A DNA stretch of 43,155 nucleotides from an uncultured Clostridia bacterium (GTDB lineage: Bacteria > Bacillota > Clostridia > Oscillospirales > QAKW01). A program made the position numbers and the translations under genes. The number at the start of each line of letters is the position of its first letter. Position 1 is the first letter of the stretch. The notes beneath the pieces are model-generated. The model did not search any database, was not told where the DNA came from, and saw only the letters and a list, made by a program, of their open reading frames with translations. Of the stretch, positions 9,245-18,106 are shown one piece after another. The stretch spans positions 1 through 43,155 of the forward strand of contig CANQVN010000004.1 of the NCBI GenBank assembly GCA_947627315.1. The letters run 5' to 3'.

Positions 9245-10483
9245 ATGAAAATTGAAAAGGAAAGCCTGAGCTTTTACCCCGCGCACACGCTTGAATACCA
9301 GCTCGCGCGATATAAGCGCGCGGTATCGGATTATAGGGCGGAGTTTGGCAAAGACCCGAAGTATGCGTTCAGCACTCCCGGCAGGAGCGAGATATGCGGC
9401 AACCATACCGACCATAACCTCGGAAAGGCTGTCGGCGCGGCAATAGACCTTGATATTATCGCGCTCGTATCCCCGCGCGACGATAACAGGATAATAATAA
9501 GATCAAACGGGTTTTCCGATATCGATATCGACGTCTCAAGGCTTGATATAAATCCCGCGGAAACCGGCAAATCGCCGTCGCTTGTGAGGGGCGTATGCCG
9601 CAGACTTTCCGATATGGGCTGTAAAATCGGCGGGTTTGACGCATACACTCAAAACGATTTGCCGCGAGGCGGCGGGCTCAGCTCGTCCGCCGCGTTCGGG
9701 GTGCAAATCGCGTTTATTATAAGCCGCCTTTTCGGAAACGGCAGGATAGGCGCGTCGGAGCAGGCGGATGCGGCGCACTATGCGGAAAACATCTATTTCG
9801 GCAAAGGCTCGGGACTTCTCGACCAGCTCTGCTGTGCGTTCGGCGGCGCGATATCCATTGATTTTGAAAATAAAGCGAAGCCGAAAATAGAGCGGCTGCC
9901 GTTTGACCTTTCAAAAAGCGGCTGCACTATGATAATCACCGATACTCACAGCAGCCATTCCGACCTGTCGGGCGACTACGACGCGATAAAGGCGGATATG
10001 CAGGCGGTATCTGCGGCATTCGGGAAAAATTATCTGCGGCAGGTGAGCTATGCCGAGTTTTACGAAAGTCTGCCGCGCCTGAAAAATGAGCTTTCCGAGC
10101 GGGCGATAGTCCGCGCGTTCCACTATTTTGATGAAAACGACAACGTCGCCGCGCTGTCAAGGTCGTTAAAGGACGGCGACTTTGAAAAGTTTTTCGGTAT
10201 TGTAAACCGCTCGGGCGGATCGTCCTTTCGCTATCTGCAAAATATTTACTCCGATAAAACGCCCGAAAGCCAAGGCGTGACGCTGGCTTTGTGCCTGTCC
10301 GAGCATATTCTTGCCGGCAGGGGCGCCGTCCGTGTGCATGGCGGCGGGTTTGGCGGCACGATTCAGGCGTATGTGCCAAACGATGCGACAGCCGCCTACA
10401 TAGAAAAGATGGAAAGCGTTTTCGGCGCGGGCAGCTGCCATAAGCTCACTATACGAAATCAGGGACCTGTGAGGGTTATATAA
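9245..10483 (+). CDS. galK: Galactokinase
   Basis: PGRSEICGNHTDHNLGKAV, DLPRGGGLSSSAAFGVQIA, GAVRVHGGGFGGTIQAYV; SD agggggcgg before ATG 9245. Confidence 0.93.
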   Translation: MKIEKESLSFYPAHTLEYQLARYKRAVSDYRAEFGKDPKYAFSTPGRSEICGNHTDHNLGKAVGAAIDLDIIALVSPRDDNRIIIRSNGFSDIDIDVSRLDINPAETGKSPSLVRGVCRRLSDMGCKIGGFDAYTQNDLPRGGGLSSSAAFGVQIAFIISRLFGNGRIGASEQADAAHYAENIYFGKGSGLLDQLCCAFGGAISIDFENKAKPKIERLPFDLSKSGCTMIITDTHSSHSDLSGDYDAIKADMQAVSAAFGKNYLRQVSYAEFYESLPRLKNELSERAIVRAFHYFDENDNVAALSRSLKDGDFEKFFGIVNRSGGSSFRYLQNIYSDKTPESQGVTLALCLSEHILAGRGAVRVHGGGFGGTIQAYVPNDATAAYIEKMESVFGAGSCHKLTIRNQGPVRVI

Positions 10484-10506
10484 AAACGGGGCGATAGCCT
10501 CCGTTT

Positions 10507-11199
10507 TTATATTTTCATAATTTTTCTTGCCCGCTCAACGTCGTCGCCGGTTGCCGCGCGCACGCCCTCCAGCGGGTAGGGGGACTTCCATTTGTGCCGT
10601 CCCAATGTGTGATAAGGCAAAATCTCCGCTTTTTTCACGCTTTTAAGCCCGCGGATAAACTCGCCCAGCCGCCTCAGCTCGTCGTCGCTTTCATATCCCG
10701 GCACCAGAACGTGGCGTATCCATAAAGGCTTCCCGTTTTCGGCAAGCGCTTTTGCAAATTCCAAAATATTGTCGTTGCCGTACCCTGTAAGGCTTTTATG
10801 CTTTACAGGGTCGATGTGTTTTATGTCCAAAATCACAAGGTCGCACGTCTCCAGCATCGCCGCTATTTTATCGTCACGCGGGTCGTATGGCTGGGCGGAC
10901 GTGTCAAGCGCGGTGTTAAACCCGCGCTTTTTTGCAAGCGCGAAAAGCTCACGCACAAACTCGGGCTGAAGCATAGGCTCGCCGCCGCTTGCGGTAATCC
11001 CGCCGCAAAAATCGCGGTACTCCTCCGCCTGCGCTATAAGCGCCTCAGCGCTTGTTTTTTTGCCGCCGCAAAGCTCCCGGCTGTCGGGGTTGTGACAGTA
11101 TAAGCAGCGCATCCTGCATCCCTGCAAAAATACGACAAACCGCAGCCCGGGACCGTCCGCCGCGCCGAAGCTTTCTGTTGAGTGAACTCGCCCTTCCAC
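10507..11199 (-). CDS. pflA: Pyruvate formate-lyase-activating enzyme (radical SAM)
   Basis: GCRMRCLYCHNPD CxxxCxxC motif; adjacent to pflB. Confidence 0.95.
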   Translation of the reverse strand: MEGRVHSTESFGAADGPGLRFVVFLQGCRMRCLYCHNPDSRELCGGKKTSAEALIAQAEEYRDFCGGITASGGEPMLQPEFVRELFALAKKRGFNTALDTSAQPYDPRDDKIAAMLETCDLVILDIKHIDPVKHKSLTGYGNDNILEFAKALAENGKPLWIRHVLVPGYESDDELRRLGEFIRGLKSVKKAEILPYHTLGRHKWKSPYPLEGVRAATGDDVERARKIMKI

Positions 11200-11200
11200 G

Positions 11201-13444
11201 CTACAGAACCGTATGCGCCGAGCGAGCTATAACGTCGAGCTGCTGCTCGCGTGTAAGGGCGATAAACTTTACAGCGTACCCCGAAACCCGAATGGTAAAG
11301 TTTGAGTATTCCTCCTTTTCGGGATGCTCCATCGCGTCTTTAAGCTTGTCGACGCCAAACACGTTTACGTTCAGGTGATGCGCACCGCGCTTAAAATATG
11401 CGTCGAGCAGGGCTACAAGGTTGTCCTTCCGCTCGTTATCGCTGTTGCCGAGCGCGGAGGGCGAGATTGTCTGCGTGTTTGAAATGCCGTCCAGCGCGTA
11501 GCTGTATTTGAGCTTTGCGACAGAGCAGAGCGAGGCGATAAGTCCGTGCTTTTCCGCGCCGTATGACGGGTTTGCTCCGGGCGAGAGCGGCTCGCCCTCC
11601 CGTCTGCCGTCCGGCAGGTTGCCCGTCGCCTTGCCGTAAACGACGTTTGACGTTATCGTGAGGATTGATGTGGTAGGCTCGGCTCCGCGGTAGGTCGCAT
11701 ACCGCCGTATCTTTCCGATAAAGGTTTTCAGCACCCACCGCGCGATGTCGTCCGCGCGGTCGTCGTTGTTGCCGTAGCGCGGAAATTCGCCATCAATCCC
11801 GTAGTCGACGGCAATGCCGTTTTCGTCACGAATCGGGCGCACCCTTGCGTATTTTATAGCGGAAAGCGAGTCGACGACGTGCGAAAAACCGGCGATGCCT
11901 GTGGCAAAGGTGCGCTTGAGATCGGTGTCGATAAGCGCCATCTGCGCCGCCTCGTAGTTATATCTGTCGTGCATATAGTGAATCACGTTGAGCGTGTTGA
12001 CGTAAAGCCCTGCAAGCCAGTCCATCATCTGCTCAAACTTGCCGAGTGCCTCGTCAAAATCCAATACGTCGCTTGTCACCCTCTCGAAAAGCGGGGAGAC
12101 CTGCTGCTTTGTTCTCTCGTCCACGCCGCCGTTTATCGCGTACAGCAGGCACTTGGCAAGGTTTGCCCTCGCGCCGAAAAACTGCATCTCCTTGCCAGTC
12201 TGCGTGGCGGACACGCAGCAGCAGATGGAGTAATCGTCGCCCCAGACCGGGCGCATCACACCGTCGTTTTCGTACTGTATGGAGCTTGTATCGACCGAGA
12301 TTTTGGCGGCGTATTTCTTGAATTTCTCCGGCAGACGGCGGGAGTACAACACCGTGAGGTTAGGCTCGGGCGATGGACCCATATTTTCAAGCGTGTGTAA
12401 AAACCTGAAATCGGTCTTTGTCACCATATGCCTGCCGTCGCTTCCCATCCCGGCAACCGACAGCGTCGCCCACACCGGATCGCCCGAAAACAGCTCGTTG
12501 TAGCTCGGTATCCGCGCAAATTTCACCATCCGGCACTTTAATACAAAGTGGTCGATAAGCTCCTGCGCCTCGCTCTCGGTCAGCGTTCCGCGCTCCAAAT
12601 CCCGCGTGACGTATATGTCGATAAAAGCCGACACCCTGCCGACGCTCATCGCCGCGCCGTTTTGCGTCTTAATCGCGGCAAGATAGCCGAAATACAGCCA
12701 CTGCACCGCCTCCTTCGCGTTTCCGGCGGGGTAGGATATGTCAAAGCCGTAGATTTTCGCCATCTTTTTCATCTCGCCCAGCGCGCGTATCTGCATTGCG
12801 ACCTCCTGCCGCAGCCGTATCCGCTCGTCGTTGGGCGTGCCGCGCTCCAGCCCGCGCAGGTCGCGCTTTTTTTGCTCGATTAAAAAGTCTATCCCGTACA
12901 GCGCGACCCGCCTGTAATCGCCGACAATGCGCCCGCGCCCGTAAGTGTCCGGCAGTCCTGTTATTATCTTGTTGTGGCGCGCAAGGCGCATCTCGGGCGT
13001 ATATGTGTCAAACACCGCCTGGTTGTGCGTCGTCCTGTACTCGGTGAATATCTTTTCAAGCACGCCGCTCGGCTCGTAGCCGTAGCTGCGGCAGGCCTGA
13101 CACGCCGTCTTTATCCCGCCAAACGGCATAAACGCCCGCTTTAACGGTTTGTCCGTCTGAAGCCCCACGATCTGCTCATCCGCTTTTGAGAGATAACCCG
13201 CCGCGTGGGACGTCATGGTAGACACCACCTCGGTGTCCATGTCCAAAACGCCGCCGCGGGCGCGCTCTTCCTTTTGCAGGTCGCTCAGCTTGCCCCACAG
13301 CCGCTTTGTCGCCGTCGTCGGTCCGCATAAAAAGCTCTCGTCGCCGTCGTAAGGGGTGTAGTTGTCCTGTATGAACTGGCGCACGTCTATTTCGTTTTTC
13401 CACACAGAACCGCTAAAGCCCTGCCACTGTGCCTTGTCTGCCAT
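11201..13444 (-). CDS. pflB: Formate C-acetyltransferase (pyruvate formate-lyase)
   Basis: [26 protein letters not shown] and glycyl radical site [10 protein letters not shown]. Confidence 0.96.
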   Translation of the reverse strand: MADKAQWQGFSGSVWKNEIDVRQFIQDNYTPYDGDESFLCGPTTATKRLWGKLSDLQKEERARGGVLDMDTEVVSTMTSHAAGYLSKADEQIVGLQTDKPLKRAFMPFGGIKTACQACRSYGYEPSGVLEKIFTEYRTTHNQAVFDTYTPEMRLARHNKIITGLPDTYGRGRIVGDYRRVALYGIDFLIEQKKRDLRGLERGTPNDERIRLRQEVAMQIRALGEMKKMAKIYGFDISYPAGNAKEAVQWLYFGYLAAIKTQNGAAMSVGRVSAFIDIYVTRDLERGTLTESEAQELIDHFVLKCRMVKFARIPSYNELFSGDPVWATLSVAGMGSDGRHMVTKTDFRFLHTLENMGPSPEPNLTVLYSRRLPEKFKKYAAKISVDTSSIQYENDGVMRPVWGDDYSICCCVSATQTGKEMQFFGARANLAKCLLYAINGGVDERTKQQVSPLFERVTSDVLDFDEALGKFEQMMDWLAGLYVNTLNVIHYMHDRYNYEAAQMALIDTDLKRTFATGIAGFSHVVDSLSAIKYARVRPIRDENGIAVDYGIDGEFPRYGNNDDRADDIARWVLKTFIGKIRRYATYRGAEPTTSILTITSNVVYGKATGNLPDGRREGEPLSPGANPSYGAEKHGLIASLCSVAKLKYSYALDGISNTQTISPSALGNSDNERKDNLVALLDAYFKRGAHHLNVNVFGVDKLKDAMEHPEKEEYSNFTIRVSGYAVKFIALTREQQLDVIARSAHTVL

Positions 13445-13649
13445 TTTTGTCTCCCAAATGTAGTGTTAGTTAGATTATACCACACAATTTACAAATTTCA
13501 TCATTTAATGATAACTTTAAGCGTAGAATTTTCTCGCCAAAAACATACTATCTATTGTATATATTAACAAATTATATACCCATATATAGATTTTGCATAT
13601 TTTGATTTGCCTTTGTCAATAATAAAATCAAACCGAAAGGAGACAGAAA

Positions 13650-14105
13650 ATGGAACTCAGTACCAAAGAAAAAGAATTGCTTAAAGACCTGAAGGATCAG
13701 GAAAAGCTCTGTATCGAAAAATACGAGCGCTACGCGTCCGGCACTTGCAGCGAGGAGCTTTGCTCGCTTTTCAACTCGATGGCGAAAACGGAGCGTGAGC
13801 ATCACAAGACCATTGTCAATATGATGGACGGCAAGGTGGAGGACGCGCCCGCGACGATATCCAATTCCAACAACTGCGACTGCGGCTGCTGTAACTATTC
13901 GGACGAGGAGAGCCGCCAGAACGACGCGTTTATGTGCAAGGATATGCTTGCGACCGAAAAGCACGCCTCCGCGCTTTACGACACCTGTGTGTTTGAGTTT
14001 ACAAACCCGCAGGCAAGGAAAATGCTCAGCCATATTCAGGACGAGGAGCAGCAGCACGGCGAACAGCTTTACACCTTTATGTCAAATAACAATATGATAG
14101 GCTGA
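13650..14105 (+). CDS. Ferritin-like / coat-F-like protein with Cys-rich insert
   Basis: 151 aa helical, E..H and E..QH motifs; central NCDCGCC; SD aaaggaga. Confidence 0.65.
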   Translation: MELSTKEKELLKDLKDQEKLCIEKYERYASGTCSEELCSLFNSMAKTEREHHKTIVNMMDGKVEDAPATISNSNNCDCGCCNYSDEESRQNDAFMCKDMLATEKHASALYDTCVFEFTNPQARKMLSHIQDEEQQHGEQLYTFMSNNNMIG

Positions 14106-14118
14106 AATCCGCTATAAT

Positions 14119-14152
14119 GTAAAAAGCGCCCCAAGCGGGCGCTTTTTTCGTT
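14119..14152. terminator. Terminator between convergent genes
   Basis: aaaaagcgcccc-aag-cgggcgcttttttcg. Confidence 0.8.
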
Positions 14153-14160
14153 TATATTCT

Positions 14161-14373
14161 TTACGGCTCCTGCCGGTCGTCGGTTCTGTCAAGGAGATAA
14201 TCTATGCTCACGCCGTAATAATCGGCAAGCTTTATAAGCGTTTCCGCCGTCAATGATATAACTCCCGTTTCGTACTGTGAATATGTATTTTGAGATACGT
14301 TTAAGACCTTTGCAATATCCGCCCGCTTCAAATCCCTGTCCTCGCGTATCGCACGCAAATTTTTGAATTGCAT
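14161..14373 (-). CDS. XRE-family HTH transcriptional regulator
   Basis: 70 aa: LRAIREDRDLKRADIAKVLNVSQNTYSQYETGVISLTAETLIKLADYYGVSIDYLL. Confidence 0.93.
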   Translation of the reverse strand: MQFKNLRAIREDRDLKRADIAKVLNVSQNTYSQYETGVISLTAETLIKLADYYGVSIDYLLDRTDDRQEP

Positions 14374-14396
14374 AACAACACCCCGAAATTATTATG

Positions 14397-14445
14397 CAAT
14401 ATCTGGACTAAAGATATTGGCAAATATCTGTAATACAGATATAAT
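14397..14445 (+). promoter_or_regulatory. Promoter with two palindromic operators
   Basis: CAATATCT-N7-AGATATTG (14397-14419), ATATCTGT-AAT-ACAGATAT (14424-14442), overlapping TTGGCA-N17-TATAAT (14417-14445). Confidence 0.8.
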
Positions 14446-14485
14446 AATTTTAGATTTCATCAAAAAAAAGGGGGGGGAATGATGT

Positions 14486-14746
14486 ATGATAGGTTTAGTG
14501 ATTTTTTTGGCTGTTGCGGTGGATCTTGTTATTTCCGGTTTTATAGCGACTAAGTTCGACGATATTGCCAAGCTTAAAGGTCACGACGGGTATTTCTTGT
14601 GGTGTTTTCTTTTGGGTCCTGTGGGCTGGGCGATGGTAATCGCGCTGCCGGACAGAAACGCGCCGACTTCCCAAACATCCGGAGCGGCGCACCCCGCGAG
14701 TAGCCGCACCGCGGCAGAGCCGGACGACACTCTGCCGGATCTTTGA
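14486..14746 (+). CDS. Small membrane protein
   Basis: 86 aa; TM, ATKFDDIAKLKGHDGYFLWCFLLGPVGWAMVIALPDR; low-complexity tail; A8G8 tract at SD. Confidence 0.7.
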   Translation: MIGLVIFLAVAVDLVISGFIATKFDDIAKLKGHDGYFLWCFLLGPVGWAMVIALPDRNAPTSQTSGAAHPASSRTAAEPDDTLPDL

Positions 14747-14762
14747 TAAGGAGGGCGGTAAA

Positions 14763-15557
14763 ATGTCTGACAGGTATACAAAGCTTTCCAAGCTCCCGGA
14801 CAATCTGTATCTTGACGGCGCGCCCGTTTTGATTGCCGCCGGCGCGCTGCTCAAGGACAATATAAACGGCGGCGTCATTTTACAGCTGAAGCTGTGCAAT
14901 TTGTCTCATCATATGCTCACCGCATGCAAGGTGAGCGTCAGGGCGTTTGACCCGAGCGGCGCGGAGCTTGAGGGAGTAGACGGATTTTCATATCTTGATC
15001 TTTTTGTCGGGCAGGGCGATAATTTTGGCGCGAAAGTGCCGATACCGCTGCCGGACAGCACCACGCGGCGCGTTTCGGTCTGCGTTATGCAGGCTGTGTT
15101 CGAAGCTGCTGAATCCGGCAAGCAAGACGTCTGGCAGCATCCCGTCTGCGAGTGGGAACCGCTGCTTGAGCAGCAGATGATAGAGGAAAAATTCTCCGAT
15201 TACGAGCTGCGCCGCCAGTATTTCATTGAAACGGACGGCACGGACGGCGAGTGTCGGTTTGTTCCGCAAAAAGTCGGCAGCGTGTTTCTTTGCGACTGTG
15301 GGACTGTAAATCTTGTAAGTGAAAAGGTATGCTATGAATGCGGCGGAGAGTTTGAAACGCTCGTTTACGCGTTGGATGAAGACATGCTCACCGAAAAGAT
15401 GAATGAGCGTTTGGCAGAAGAGGAAGCGGAACGCATCGAGCGGGAACAAAAAGCGGAGCAGGAGGAAAAAGAGCGTCGACGTAAAATGAAAATCACCGCG
15501 GCAATAGTGTTGTCCGCCGCGGCTGCCTTTATAATTTTTGTTGTTATACTGAAATGA
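14763..15557 (+). CDS. Zinc-ribbon-containing protein ending in a TM helix
   Basis: 264 aa; FLCDCGTVNLVSEKVCYECGGEF, charged coil, then ITAAIVLSAAAAFIIFVVILK; SD aaggagg. Confidence 0.7.
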   Translation: MSDRYTKLSKLPDNLYLDGAPVLIAAGALLKDNINGGVILQLKLCNLSHHMLTACKVSVRAFDPSGAELEGVDGFSYLDLFVGQGDNFGAKVPIPLPDSTTRRVSVCVMQAVFEAAESGKQDVWQHPVCEWEPLLEQQMIEEKFSDYELRRQYFIETDGTDGECRFVPQKVGSVFLCDCGTVNLVSEKVCYECGGEFETLVYALDEDMLTEKMNERLAEEEAERIEREQKAEQEEKERRRKMKITAAIVLSAAAAFIIFVVILK

Positions 15558-15823
15558 GTATCAATGAGGTCAATAAATATTTTAGCTCCGATGCAGCAAG
15601 AATGTGCGCACCGACGGCATATGCCAAAAGCCAAGGAGCATATACAAACGATAATTACACCGTAGGTGGCAAAGCCACCTGTGGGTGGTGGCTCCGGTCG
15701 CCCGGCTCCTATCAGAATAATGCCGCTGGTGTATACGTTGAGGGCGGCGTTTACGGAGACGGTAACTATTTCGGCAATGATACTGGCTGTGTTCGCCCCG
15801 CTTTGTGGATAAATCTGGAGTAG
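15554..15823 (+). pseudogene. C-terminal fragment of a DUF6273-like protein (may still be an 89-aa ORF)
   Basis: SINEVNKYFSSDAARMCAPTAYAKSQGAYTNDNYTVGGKATCGWWLRSPGSYQNNAAGVYVEGG...GCVRPALWINLE; matches only the C-terminal part of such proteins as recalled; overlaps upstream stop by ATGA. Confidence 0.65.
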
Positions 15824-15846
15824 ATCACAAGCGATCATTTACATAC

Positions 15847-15884
15847 AAAAGCCCGTACTCGCAAAACGAGTACGGGCTTTTATT
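15847..15884. terminator. Bidirectional terminator
   Basis: aaaagcccgtactcg-caaaa-cgagtacgggctttt. Confidence 0.9.
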
Positions 15885-15896
15885 ATGCCGAAATTA

Positions 15897-16211
15897 TCAC
15901 CGCAGTTTGACGGCGGTGCCGTAGGCTGTGACCTCGGCGGCGCTCTGCATAACGGAGGAGGACGTAAGCCTGATGCCGACGACAGCGTCCGCGCCGAGCG
16001 CTTCCGCCTGAGCGATCAGCCGCTCTATGGCAACCTTCCGCGCGTCGTCCAGCATTTCCGTATACCCCTTTATCTCGCCTCCGACAATGGTTTTCATGCC
16101 CGCCATAAAGTCCTTGCCGAAATGCTTGGACGTCACGACGCTGCCGGTGACCAGCCCGAGGTTCTGTTCTGTTTCTCTTCCGGGTATGCAATCTATAGTT
16201 GAAAGCAACAT
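15897..16211 (-). CDS. YbjQ/UPF0145-family protein
   Basis: GLVTGSVVTSKHFGKDFMAGMKTIVGGEIKGYTEMLDDARKVAIERLIAQAEALGADAVVGIR. Confidence 0.93.
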   Translation of the reverse strand: MLLSTIDCIPGRETEQNLGLVTGSVVTSKHFGKDFMAGMKTIVGGEIKGYTEMLDDARKVAIERLIAQAEALGADAVVGIRLTSSSVMQSAAEVTAYGTAVKLR

Positions 16212-16213
16212 TT

Positions 16214-18106
16214 TTAATCCAGCTCCTTTTTACCTGTGTAAAGCTCGTAATATCTGCCCTTTTGCGTCAGCAGATCGTCGTGGTCGCCCCGCTCGATAAT
16301 CTCGCCGTGCTCCAGCACCATAATGGCGTTGGCGTTGCGGACGGTGGACAGCCTGTGCGCTATAACAAAGGTGGTGCGCTCCTTCATCAGTCTGTCCATG
16401 CCGTGCTCGATGTGCCGCTCGGTTCGCGTGTCGACCGAGCTTGTCGCCTCGTCCAGTACCAGTATCGGCGCTTTGGACAGCGCCGCGCGCGCTATGTTGA
16501 GCAGCTGCCGCTGCCCCTGCGACAGGTTCGCCCCGTCGCCCTCTATCACGGTGTTATATCCGTCCGACAGCCGCATGATAAAGCTGTGCGCGCTCGCTGT
16601 TTTCGCGGCGGCTATAACCTCGTCGTCCGTCGCGTCCAGCCTGCCGTAGCGTATGTTTTCCATAATCGTGCCGGAAAACAGGTGGGTGTCCTGAAGTACC
16701 ATCGTGATGCTGCGGCGCAGGTCGTCAAGCGGGTAGTCGCGCACGCTGACCCCGTCTATCGTAATCTCGCCCTCCTGTATGTCGTAAAACCGGTTGAGCA
16801 GGTTGGTAACGGTGGTCTTGCCCGCGCCTGTCGAGCCGACAAACGCTATTTTCTGCCCCGGCTTTGCGTAAAGTGAAATGTCCTTGAGTATCGTTTTGTT
16901 CGGATCGTAGCCAAAGGTGACGTGCTTCAGCTCGACGTACCCCTTCATACCCTCCGTTGACGCGGGAGAGGGGATATCGGCGGGCTCCGGCTCAAGGTCA
17001 AGTATCGTGAACACCCGCTCCGCGCCCGCCAGCGCGGAGAATATCGTCGCCATCTGCTGGGAGATGTTGTTTATCGGCATCGAAAAGTGACGCGCGAAGT
17101 TTACAAATACGGTAAGTCCGCCCGTGTCAAACCCGCGCAGCACACACAAAATCCCGCCGATGCCCGCCGCCAGCGAATAGCTTATCTGCGAGGTGTTGCC
17201 CATAATGGGACCCATCACGCCGCCCCAGAACTGCGCGCCTATCTGCTTTGAACGCAGATCCTCGTTGAGAAATGAAAACTCTTTTTCACAAATCTGCTCG
17301 TGGTTGAACACCTTGACGACCTTCTGCCCCGACACCGACTCCTCGATATAGCCGTTTACCGCGCCGAGCGCCTCCTGCTGCGCCGTGTAGTATTTCCGGC
17401 TGATTTTGGCTATCGCCGAGCCGCCGAAAATGAATATCGGTGCAAAAAACAGAGTGATGAGGGTGAGCCACACGTTGGTGCAAATCATCAGCGTCAGCGT
17501 GCCGACAAGCGTTATCGCGCCCGATATCAGCGAGACTACCGAGTTATCGAGCATAACGCCGATGTTGTCAACGTCGTTTGTAAACCGGCTCATCACCTCG
17601 CCCGTGCTGTTGGAGTCGAAAAAGCGCACCGGCAGCGACTGGATTTTTTCAAACAAATCGTTGCGTATTTTCTCAATCGCGCTCTGCGATACCAGTATCA
17701 TGCTGCGCTGCTGGCAGTAGGTGAAGGCGACGCCGACAAGGTATATCCCCAGCATGACAAAAATCATGGTTAAAAGATATCTCAGACGCTCCTCCATCGA
17801 CTTGCTGCCGTCGATAAGGTTGTTTATCACAGGTCTGAGTATGTACGACCCGCCGAGCGACGCCGCGGTGGAGCCGAGCATACATATCAGCGCGACGATA
17901 AGCCGCGTCTTATATACCGCGATGTAATGAAGCAGGCGCGACAGGGTGCGCTTCATATTTTTGGGTTTGCCGTGCGGATGCCCGCGCCGCCCGCCGCCCG
18001 GACCTCTGCCGGGACCGCCGCGCCGTGCCGGCGCGCCTGCAAGCGCGCTTGACGCGCCCTTGTATTGCTTTTTCAGCTCTTCAAGACTGCGTGCTCCCAT
18101 GCTCAC
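16214..18106 (-). CDS. ABC exporter (TM-ATPase), second subunit of pair
   Basis: Walker A GSTGAGKT, LSQGQRQLLNIARA, LDEATSSVD; G/P/R-rich N-terminal extension. Confidence 0.94.
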   Translation of the reverse strand: MSMGARSLEELKKQYKGASSALAGAPARRGGPGRGPGGGRRGHPHGKPKNMKRTLSRLLHYIAVYKTRLIVALICMLGSTAASLGGSYILRPVINNLIDGSKSMEERLRYLLTMIFVMLGIYLVGVAFTYCQQRSMILVSQSAIEKIRNDLFEKIQSLPVRFFDSNSTGEVMSRFTNDVDNIGVMLDNSVVSLISGAITLVGTLTLMICTNVWLTLITLFFAPIFIFGGSAIAKISRKYYTAQQEALGAVNGYIEESVSGQKVVKVFNHEQICEKEFSFLNEDLRSKQIGAQFWGGVMGPIMGNTSQISYSLAAGIGGILCVLRGFDTGGLTVFVNFARHFSMPINNISQQMATIFSALAGAERVFTILDLEPEPADIPSPASTEGMKGYVELKHVTFGYDPNKTILKDISLYAKPGQKIAFVGSTGAGKTTVTNLLNRFYDIQEGEITIDGVSVRDYPLDDLRRSITMVLQDTHLFSGTIMENIRYGRLDATDDEVIAAAKTASAHSFIMRLSDGYNTVIEGDGANLSQGQRQLLNIARAALSKAPILVLDEATSSVDTRTERHIEHGMDRLMKERTTFVIAHRLSTVRNANAIMVLEHGEIIERGDHDDLLTQKGRYYELYTGKKELD

